Shown: positions 1-5,102 of the stretch, in pieces | How the letters are laid out: each line of letters begins with the position of its first letter | Numbering within the stretch: position 1 is the first letter of the stretch | Origin: Candidatus Melainabacteria bacterium | GTDB lineage: Bacteria; Cyanobacteriota; Vampirovibrionia; LMEP-6097 | Length of the DNA stretch: 12,919 nucleotides | Direction of reading: 5' to 3' | Assembly: GCA_028817775.1 (NCBI GenBank) | Contig: JAPPOW010000077.1 | Coordinates: forward strand, 1 to 12,919 | Translations under genes and position numbers: made by a program | Notes under the pieces: generated by a model | Database searches by the model: none | The model's input: the letters and a program-made list of their open reading frames with translations, nothing else | What the model was told of the DNA's origin: nothing

Positions 1-2
1 AC

Positions 3-542
3 TGGTCAAGTTATCCAATTTATTTAGGTAAGCGTGAGCCTGATGAGTTTTTTCACTCTAGTTATATTACAAATCAAGTTGATTCAAACTCTTTTATTCA
101 GGAATTTCAAGCATTTCACCATTTGGATGATGAAGGCTATGATTTTTTTGATGGTGAGACAGTTTATGGAGATGAGGAATTTATCAAGCGAGCATTGGAG
201 CCTGCTATTGTTAAGTCTTATAGTGAGTTTGATCATAATGAATGGGTTGATAGTCAGTTAGTTGAATTATTGTATGAAGCAATTTACACTCGTATTGATT
301 TGAGTAAGCGAGAGTGCTTATGGTTGTATGTTTATGCTTTGCAGGATTTGACTTCATTAAATTATCAAGAAATTGTTGACCTGGTTGATGCTCCAAACAA
401 GGGAGCACTGAAGCAAATGAATTATCGTTTTAAGAAGGGACATTTGTCTACAGAGAAGTTTGCTAGTATTTACAATGGATTGAGGTTGATTAAGGATAAT
501 GTCAATACGAAGCGTTACGGGGTTACCACCCGGAGTGAATAA
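3..542 (+). CDS. REP-associated tyrosine transposase (RAYT), 3' part, cut by window edge
   Basis: The reading frame is open from the first bases of the window to a TAA at 540-542, giving 179 residues without an N-terminus. The visible protein starts WSSYPIYLGK, which fits the end of the Y1/IS200-like transposase domain of RAYTs (usual form 'WSSY..YLG'). A GETVYGDEEFIKRAL segment follows, like the 'GdeeFi' stretch of that family. From about position 300 comes a helix-rich C-terminal part (LNYQEIVDLVDAPNKGALKQ) that reads like a helix-turn-helix. The HUH and catalytic Tyr residues would lie upstream of the window. RAYTs are single-copy transposases that act on REP palindromes, and this window is rich in such palindromes. 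The 3' end runs into murD; the last residues (KRYGVTTRSE) look like read-through into the murD leader. The base composition is visibly more AT-rich than the neighbours. The family call is from memory of motifs, not a search. Confidence 0.72.
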   Translation, partial: WSSYPIYLGKREPDEFFHSSYITNQVDSNSFIQEFQAFHHLDDEGYDFFDGETVYGDEEFIKRALEPAIVKSYSEFDHNEWVDSQLVELLYEAIYTRIDLSKRECLWLYVYALQDLTSLNYQEIVDLVDAPNKGALKQMNYRFKKGHLSTEKFASIYNGLRLIKDNVNTKRYGVTTRSE

Positions 543-1815
543 GGTAACGGTACTTGGCTATGGCATTAGTGCACGCAGCACTATAGATTTCTTCTTGGCA
601 AATGAACCTGAGCTTCAGCTTCGGGTCTCTGAATTGAAGCCTCGTGAAAATTTTGATGGGATTGAAGCCTATGAAGCCCAGGGTGTTCAGTTTGAATTTG
701 GGCAGCAAAGCCTAGGCTTTATCAAAGCTGATTTTGTGATGGTCAGTCCTGGCATCCCACCCCATGCTCCAATTATCCAGCAGCTTAGAGAGTCTGGAGT
801 TAATATGGGTACTGATCTTGATTTGTTTATGCAATTGGTGCCTGGTAAAGTGCTTGCTGTCACTGGCACCAACGGCAAAACTACCACTGCAAGTTTGCTC
901 GCTCATCTCTTTGATACTCAAGCTTTGGGCAATATTGGTTTGCCATTGTTAGAATTTGCGAAGCTTGAGAACCAAGAAATCTTTGTGCTTGAACTTAGTT
1001 CGGCGCAGATTTTTTACTCACAACTTCTCAAGCCGGTGGACTGTTCTATTTATCTCAATTTCAGTGATGATCACCTTGATTGGCATAAAGATCTTGATGA
1101 GTATCGTGAGGCTAAAGCTCGCTTATTCAAACATGATGGCTTGCTGGTCCTGAATCAAGATGATGCCACTTGCAAGTCTTTGGCTAGTGCTAATAGCAAG
1201 TTCTTTTCTACTGAAGCTGTGACTGATGCTTATTACAAAGATGGAGCTCTCTATCTGGCTGGTTCAGAACTAATTAGTTGTGATGATTTAAAATTGGTGG
1301 GCAAGCACAACTACTCCAATATTCTTGCAGCAGTGCTTGCTGCTAGTAACTCACGACTTGATAGAGAGACTATTAAAACAAGGCTACAAAGCTTTGAGCC
1401 AGTGCCGCATCGTTTGGAATATATAGCTACTGTCAATGGACACAAATGCTACAACGATAGCAAGGCTACTAATCCTGATTCAGCAATTAGAGCACTAGAG
1501 GCCTTCGATAGATCTATTGCTATTGTTGGTGGTAAGAATAAAAATCTAGACTTGTCTGAATTTATTAAAGTGCTTGAACAGAAAGCAGAACGGGTTATTG
1601 CAATTGGTGAGATCAAAGCTCAATTTTCAATAGCTAAGCAGGTTGAAACTTTGGAGCAGGCTGTCGAACTCGCTATTAGCCATGACTCAAATTTACCAAT
1701 AGTGCTTGCTCCAGCAAGTTCAAGTTTTGATATGTTCAGCAGTTACCAAGAGCGAGGAGACGAGTTTAAGCGCCTGGTATACAATGGAGTGAGTGCAAGC
1801 TGCTCCAGTAACTAA
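499..1815 (+). CDS. murD: UDP-N-acetylmuramoylalanine--D-glutamate ligase MurD
   Basis: Adds D-glutamate to UDP-MurNAc-L-Ala with ATP in the cytoplasm, the second amino-acid step of peptidoglycan precursor synthesis. At 438 aa it has the usual MurD length. Visible are an N-terminal nucleotide-binding fold (KVTVLGYGISARS), the Mur ligase P-loop VTGTNGKTTTASLL, NIGLPL, the ELSSAQ segment (ELSSFQ in most), NFSDDHLDWH, the C-terminal-domain markers HRLEY and NDSKATNPDSA, GGKNKNLD, and APASSSFDMFSSYQERGDEF. The start is uncertain. ATG 499 lies inside the transposase frame with an AAGGA only 2 nt upstream. GTG 535 would give a conventional N-terminus (MNKVTVLGYG) and overlap the transposase stop by 8 bp. 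ftsW follows with a 23-bp overlap, so the two are probably co-translated. murG/murC do not follow, so the dcw cluster is only partly preserved here. Confidence 0.96.
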   Translation: MSIRSVTGLPPGVNKVTVLGYGISARSTIDFFLANEPELQLRVSELKPRENFDGIEAYEAQGVQFEFGQQSLGFIKADFVMVSPGIPPHAPIIQQLRESGVNMGTDLDLFMQLVPGKVLAVTGTNGKTTTASLLAHLFDTQALGNIGLPLLEFAKLENQEIFVLELSSAQIFYSQLLKPVDCSIYLNFSDDHLDWHKDLDEYREAKARLFKHDGLLVLNQDDATCKSLASANSKFFSTEAVTDAYYKDGALYLAGSELISCDDLKLVGKHNYSNILAAVLAASNSRLDRETIKTRLQSFEPVPHRLEYIATVNGHKCYNDSKATNPDSAIRALEAFDRSIAIVGGKNKNLDLSEFIKVLEQKAERVIAIGEIKAQFSIAKQVETLEQAVELAISHDSNLPIVLAPASSSFDMFSSYQERGDEFKRLVYNGVSASCSSN

Positions 1816-2881
1816 AGCTCAATTAAATAAGGTTGACCCCTTCTTTCTGCAGGTTACCCTAGCTCTGGTTGTTGTCGGTATTGCTTTTGTTGTTAGTGCT
1901 TCTTGGCACGAATCACTTAGATATTTTGCTTCGCCTTGGGTGTTTATTGTTAAGCATATAGTCTCAGTGGTTTTTGGGCTAAGCATAATGTTTGTATTTA
2001 GCTTCTTGCATTTTAGATGGCTCAAGACTTTAGCATGGCCATTATTGATTACAGCACTTGTAGCTCTAGTCTTGACTGCTAAGTTTGGTGTAGTTTCAGG
2101 CGGCTCTAGGCGCTGGCTGGCATTGGGTTTCCTTAATTTACAAGTTTCAGAGTTTGCCAAAATTATTGCTGCTCTAATTGTTACCAAGGTGCTAGTCGAG
2201 GGGCGTAATCAAGTTTGGGCATTCTTGGGGGTGCTGCTGATGGCTGGTCTGGTACTTAAGCAACCAGATTTGGGCGGCAGTATTCTGATAATGGCAGCAG
2301 CACTTGCTGCAGTTTATGCTTCTGGTTTTAATTTGTTTGCATTTGTTGCTGGGCTAGCGGGCTTTATTTATCTGGGAGTGCAGCAAGTACTTCGTACTCC
2401 TTATCAAATGGATAGAGTCAAGTATTGGTTGGATCCATATTCTGACCCTCTTGGACACGGTTATAATCTAATCCAGTCTATTAGAGCTATTGGTTCTGGT
2501 GGGCTTTGGGGCGTAGGGATTGGTGCCTCGGTGCAGAAACTTGGCCCCCTGCCAATTGCCTATGCTGATTTTATTTTCTCAATCATTTGTGAAGAAGTTG
2601 GCTTGCTTGGAGCAGCAGGTTTACTATTCTTGTTCTTTGCTTGGATTTACCGCGCGCTCTATATCAGTCTCAATGCTGAAGACAGTTTTGGGCAGATTTT
2701 TGGTTTCTCACTGACTTTGATTTTTGCATTCCAGGTTTTGATTAATATAGCTGTAGCCACTGGCTTGTTTCCAATTACTGGTATGACCTTGCCACTGGTA
2801 AGCTTTGGTGGTAGCAGTTTCTTGTCAGCTTCTATAATTGTTGGGATTTTACTAAATATATCTAGGTTCTCAAGGCTTTAG
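1793..2881 (+). CDS. ftsW: SEDS-family peptidoglycan glycosyltransferase, FtsW-like
   Basis: Polytopic inner-membrane protein of the SEDS family, which polymerises lipid II into glycan strands together with a class B PBP. At 362 aa it is a normal family length, with about ten hydrophobic segments. Family signatures are GGSRRWLALGFLNLQVSEFAK (residues ~103-123), KQPDLGGS (156-163), GHGYNLIQSIRAIGSGGLWG (221-240), ADFIFSIICEEVGLLGA (258-274, with Asp259 at the position of the proposed catalytic Asp of FtsW/RodA) and GMTLPLVSFGGSS (330-342). The GTG start at 1793 overlaps the murD end by 23 bp, with GGAG 3 nt upstream, a pattern of translational coupling. FtsW rather than RodA is chosen for its position directly after murD and the TLPLVSFGGSS ending; sequence alone does not fully separate the two. 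The 3' end overlaps the convergent kdsA by 20 bp. Confidence 0.92.
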   Translation: MQAAPVTKAQLNKVDPFFLQVTLALVVVGIAFVVSASWHESLRYFASPWVFIVKHIVSVVFGLSIMFVFSFLHFRWLKTLAWPLLITALVALVLTAKFGVVSGGSRRWLALGFLNLQVSEFAKIIAALIVTKVLVEGRNQVWAFLGVLLMAGLVLKQPDLGGSILIMAAALAAVYASGFNLFAFVAGLAGFIYLGVQQVLRTPYQMDRVKYWLDPYSDPLGHGYNLIQSIRAIGSGGLWGVGIGASVQKLGPLPIAYADFIFSIICEEVGLLGAAGLLFLFFAWIYRALYISLNAEDSFGQIFGFSLTLIFAFQVLINIAVATGLFPITGMTLPLVSFGGSSFLSASIIVGILLNISRFSRL

Positions 2882-3827
2882 CCTGGCTATTAAGAGCTCT
2901 AATCTCAAGAATCCCGCGCAAAGCAGCTTCAAGCTCATCAAGTTTAATCATATTAGGACCATCAGAGAGAGCTTCATCTGGACGTGGGTGGGTCTCTGCA
3001 AAAATTCCAGTAGCCCCGGCTGCAACTGCAGCTCGTGCCAGAATCGGCGCAAAGTGAGAATTGCCGAGTGACTTATCGCCGCCAGCGCCAGGCAATTGAC
3101 AAGAATGAGTTGCATCAAAAATTGTTCTGATACCCATCTCACGAGCTTGTTCAAAGATACGCATGTCTACAACTAGATTGTTGTAACCAAATGTATTACC
3201 ACGCTCACAAATAAAAACAGATCCTGGCTCAAAAGTTCCATCTGCTGCGTTATGCTCGCCCTCATTGGCTACAGCCAACTTCGGGACGTCCTTGCGGACT
3301 CTCGCAAGCCTTGCATCTGAATCCTTTTCAGCTAGGATCATGCTGGCTTGAGTTTCTTCAACTTTGGTAACAATATTCTTGATTTCAGGAGGTGATAAAA
3401 ATTGTCCCTTCTTTATATTAAGTACTTTACTAGTTTGTGCTGCTGCCACAATTAGGTCAGTCTGCCGGCATAAGAAAGCTGGGATCTGCAAAATATCAAG
3501 CACTTCAGCAGCAGGCTTACAGTGAGAAGTCTCATGCACATCACTCACCAAAGCAAAACCAAAATCCTGCTTAACCTTACTAAGTTGTTTAAGACCTTCT
3601 TCTAGCCCAGGGCCACGGAAGCCATTAATCGATGAGCGGTTAGCTTTGTCATAACTAGCTTTGAATACCCAAACCACTCCATCAGCTAAACCCTCAGCTT
3701 CTAAATTAGCTTTGATCTTCTCAAGTCCAGTGGCAATCTCAAACAAGAGTCCTTCTGACTCGATAACACAGGGCCCTAATAGAATAGGGAAGCTGTTTGG
3801 GGACATAACTTGCTCAGAGAAAGACAT
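2862..3827 (-). CDS. kdsA: 3-deoxy-8-phosphooctulonate synthase KdsA with in-frame repeat insertion
   Basis: Condenses phosphoenolpyruvate with arabinose 5-phosphate to Kdo-8-phosphate for the lipopolysaccharide inner core. Family motifs: GPCVIES (residues 18-24, with Cys20 marking the metal-dependent class), VFKASYDKANRSS (54-66), RGPGLEEGL, DVHE, IPAFLCRQTDL (115-125), CERGNTFGYNNLVVDMR (207-223), FDATHS (237-242, metal-ligand His), FAETHP and SDGP (279-290). It is 321 aa against about 280 usual. The excess lies at about residues 163-203, between the 'IKNIVTKVEE' helix and CERG, where family members have a short loop. That stretch coincides exactly with a palindromic repeat (see the entry at 3220-3339). 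The start may be Met1 or Met8 (position 3806). A TATAAT on the minus strand at 3836-3841 sits 8 nt before ATG, with no clear Shine-Dalgarno. It lies 9 bp after the dehydrogenase stop. Confidence 0.95.
   Translation of the reverse strand: MSFSEQVMSPNSFPILLGPCVIESEGLLFEIATGLEKIKANLEAEGLADGVVWVFKASYDKANRSSINGFRGPGLEEGLKQLSKVKQDFGFALVSDVHETSHCKPAAEVLDILQIPAFLCRQTDLIVAAAQTSKVLNIKKGQFLSPPEIKNIVTKVEETQASMILAEKDSDARLARVRKDVPKLAVANEGEHNAADGTFEPGSVFICERGNTFGYNNLVVDMRIFEQAREMGIRTIFDATHSCQLPGAGGDKSLGNSHFAPILARAAVAAGATGIFAETHPRPDEALSDGPNMIKLDELEAALRGILEIRALNSQAKALRT
3220..3339 (-). repeat. Protein-coding palindromic repeat inside kdsA (copy 1)
   Basis: The core at 3246-3312 (67 bp) matches 4977-5043 with only 5 differences. 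It is framed by imperfect inverted arms, 3220-3235 and 3324-3339 (14 of 16 positions pair). The arm-to-arm length is 120 bp, exactly 40 codons, so the kdsA frame is kept. The encoded peptide includes ARVRKDVPKLAVANEGEHNA, which has no counterpart in E. coli KdsA as I recall it. Small internal hairpins are visible (TTGGCT/AGCCAA and GTCC/GGAC). The insertion boundaries are inferred from the arms and from the family's usual length. Confidence 0.85.
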
Positions 3828-3836
3828 TGCAGCTGA

Positions 3837-4484
3837 TTATACCATTAAGCCTGCATCAATATTTATAACTTCCCCAGAAATAGCATTAGCTTTATCACTA
3901 ATCAAGAATTCAACTAACTCAGCTACTTCTTGAGGCTCGATAAAACGTTTGAGTAAGCTACCAGCAGTAGCCATAGTTTGAGCTTGCTCGCTTGGTAATA
4001 AAGTCTGAGCCATGTCGGTGCGCACCCAGCCAGGGCTGACTAAGTTGATAGTGATACCAAGTTGCGCTAATTCAGGCGCTAGTGATTTCATCATTGCAGT
4101 CATACCGGCTTTGGAGGCTGCGTAGGCTGGCGCTCCAGCATTGCCATAAGCACTCACTGATCCCATCAAAATTATATGCGAGCCAGAACTTAATAAAGGA
4201 AGAGCTTGCTGCACAGAGCGAAAGGCACCAGTAAGATTGAGATCAAGCACTTTGCTAAATTCATCGGCGTCGTGTTTGGCAATTGGGTTTTCGTAATAGA
4301 TTCCAGCATTGCAGACTAGAGCATGCAAACTCCCGCATTGTTTGAGATAGCTATCAATGCTAGCTGAATCTCTGACATCAAGTTCTTTGGAGCTAGGTGC
4401 GTAGACTTTGTAGCCTGTACTGAGCTGATTAGCAATTGCTTTGCCGATCCCTCGTGAGCCACCAGTGATTAGAACTTCTTTCAT
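3837..4484 (-). CDS. Short-chain dehydrogenase/reductase, FabG-like
   Basis: Classical SDR of 215 aa that uses NAD(P)H. The Rossmann glycine motif is TGGSRGIGKAIA (residues 7-18), followed by VCNAG (57-61), the active-site Asn in DLNLTG (N83), Ser109 in GSVSAYG, and the catalytic pair Y121-x3-K125 (YAASK). LVSPGWVRTDM (148-158) and an ending (SGEVINIDAG) like that of 3-oxoacyl-ACP reductases follow. It could be a FabG paralogue or act on another ketone; the sequence does not settle the substrate. It lies 9 bp upstream of kdsA on the same strand, so the two are probably co-transcribed, although kdsA may have its own promoter. The only Shine-Dalgarno-like sequence before ATG 4484 is AGGA at the tip of the palindromic repeat 4491-4569, about 10 nt upstream. 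Confidence 0.9.
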   Translation of the reverse strand: MKEVLITGGSRGIGKAIANQLSTGYKVYAPSSKELDVRDSASIDSYLKQCGSLHALVCNAGIYYENPIAKHDADEFSKVLDLNLTGAFRSVQQALPLLSSGSHIILMGSVSAYGNAGAPAYAASKAGMTAMMKSLAPELAQLGITINLVSPGWVRTDMAQTLLPSEQAQTMATAGSLLKRFIEPQEVAELVEFLISDKANAISGEVINIDAGLMV

Positions 4485-4490
4485 AAGACT

Positions 4491-4569
4491 GTCATCCTGA
4501 GCACGAAGTGCGTCAGGATCTCATTGTCGCATACCTGGGCGATCCTGAGCACTTCGTGCTCAGGATGAC
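4491..4569. repeat. REP-like palindrome, GTCATCCTGAG family (copy 1)
   Basis: Left arm 4491-4520 (GTCATCCTGAGCACGAAGTG...) and right arm 4541-4569 are reverse complements apart from one extra base in the left arm. Each arm also folds on itself around GCACGAAGTGC. The same terminal GTCATCCTGAG / CTCAGGATGAC recurs at 8513-8622. It fills the space between the ferredoxin terminator and the dehydrogenase start. Confidence 0.88.
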
Positions 4570-4574
4570 AACAA

Positions 4575-4600
4575 AAAGCCCCAGCATATGCCGGGGCTTT
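4575..4600 (-). terminator. Rho-independent terminator of the ferredoxin gene
   Basis: On the minus strand a GC-rich stem (AAAGCCCC pairing with GGGGCTTT) is topped by a self-complementary GCATATGC and followed by TTTTTGTTGT. It lies 23 bp beyond the ferredoxin stop, so the ferredoxin is probably transcribed as its own unit and not into the dehydrogenase and kdsA. Confidence 0.85.
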
Positions 4601-4622
4601 ACAAAATTCGTTGAGCTTAAAA

Positions 4623-4850
4623 CTATACTGCTTGGAGTTCAGGTTTACCTTCATCAAGAACTGCACCTTCAATAGGGCAAGCTGCTAAGCAAGCACCACA
4701 GTCAATGCAAGTATCCATGTCGATGTATGGATATTTGAAACCTTTGGCGTTTTTCTTTTCCTCATCTGGCCACTTGATACAATCAACTGGACATACTGGG
4801 ATACAATCCTCTGCACCTTCACAAACTTCTGAAACTATAGTGTATGGCAT
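4623..4850 (-). CDS. Small bi-cluster ferredoxin (cyanobacterial type)
   Basis: 75-aa soluble electron carrier. Two Cys sets are visible: C10, C16, C20-P and C24 in the first half, then C48-x2-C51-x2-C54-x3-C58-P in the second, consistent with a 3Fe-4S/4Fe-4S or two 4Fe-4S ferredoxin. The opening PYTIVSEVCEG, the KNAKG segment and DTCIDCGACLAACPIEGAV closely resemble, from memory, the small ferredoxin found across Cyanobacteria, and this is the best taxonomic hint in the window. It has the clearest Shine-Dalgarno here: AAGGAG, 6 nt before ATG. A CATAAT -10-like hexamer (minus strand, 4928-4933) abuts a Fur-box-like palindrome, and a good terminator follows the gene. It probably responds to iron supply. 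glcD lies upstream on the same strand, but the redox partner is unknown. Confidence 0.93.
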   Translation of the reverse strand: MPYTIVSEVCEGAEDCIPVCPVDCIKWPDEEKKNAKGFKYPYIDMDTCIDCGACLAACPIEGAVLDEGKPELQAV

Positions 4851-4937
4851 TCTTTTCTCCTTCTCGAATCAGTCACTCAGGTTATGATGCCCTGAGCTCA
4901 ATCAATACTAACAAGAAAGTTTTACAAATTATGCTTT

Positions 4938-4952
4938 TGAGAATCATTCTCA
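4938..4952. promoter_or_regulatory. Fur-box-like operator, proximal to the ferredoxin gene
   Basis: TGAGAATCATTCTCA is a perfect 7-1-7 inverted repeat matching the Fur consensus TGATAATNATTATCA except for one symmetric pair. It lies 88 bp before the ferredoxin start and just upstream of a CATAAT -10-like hexamer (minus strand, 4928-4933), where a bound regulator would block RNA polymerase. An identical copy is at 5084-5098. Regulator identity is inferred. Confidence 0.6.
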
Positions 4953-5071
4953 GACCATGCCGGAAAGTCCAAGAACTGCGTTACGCTCGCCCTCATTGGC
5001 TTTAGCCAACTTCGGGACGTCCTTAAGGACTCTCGCAAGCCTTGTTCTTAAACTTTCCAACAAGGTCTGAG
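4949..5071 (-). repeat. Intergenic palindromic repeat (copy 2 of the kdsA element)
   Basis: Core 4977-5043 matches the kdsA copy at 62 of 67 positions. The arms, 4949-4976 and 5044-5071 (28 bp each), pair at 23 positions; four of the five remaining positions become G-U pairs in a minus-strand RNA. The minus strand keeps the same open frame as in kdsA (RLARVLKDVPKLAKANEGER). It lies between glcD and the ferredoxin gene, between the two Fur-box-like sites. Confidence 0.85.
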
Positions 5072-5083
5072 CAACTGGGTTTT

Positions 5084-5098
5084 TGAGAATCATTCTCA
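5084..5098. promoter_or_regulatory. Fur-box-like operator, second copy, at the end of glcD
   Basis: Same 15-bp palindrome as 4938-4952, inside an 18-bp direct repeat (TTTTGAGAATCATTCTCA at 4935-4952 and 5081-5098). It begins 5 bp beyond the glcD stop codon. The 18-bp repeat could be a second operator or a target-site duplication left by the repeat element in between. Confidence 0.5.
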
Positions 5099-5102
5099 TG
5101 CT

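Noticed and set aside
1819..2187. Minus-strand open frame of 122 codons opposite ftsW
   Set aside because: Antisense shadow of a clear ftsW coding sequence; the translation has no membrane, domain or start-site support.
1793..2881. RodA instead of FtsW
   Set aside because: Direct overlap with murD and the TLPLVSFGGSS ending favour FtsW, although the SEDS motifs are shared.
4481..4672. Minus-strand open frame of 63 codons across the terminator and palindrome
   Set aside because: It runs through the ferredoxin 3' end, the terminator and the REP-like repeat, and its codons are those of the palindrome; not a plausible gene.
4491..5098. Possible CRISPR array or integron-type array from the repeated palindromes
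   Set aside because: The repeats are of different families, are not evenly spaced and have no spacers of constant length; no cas or integrase gene is present.
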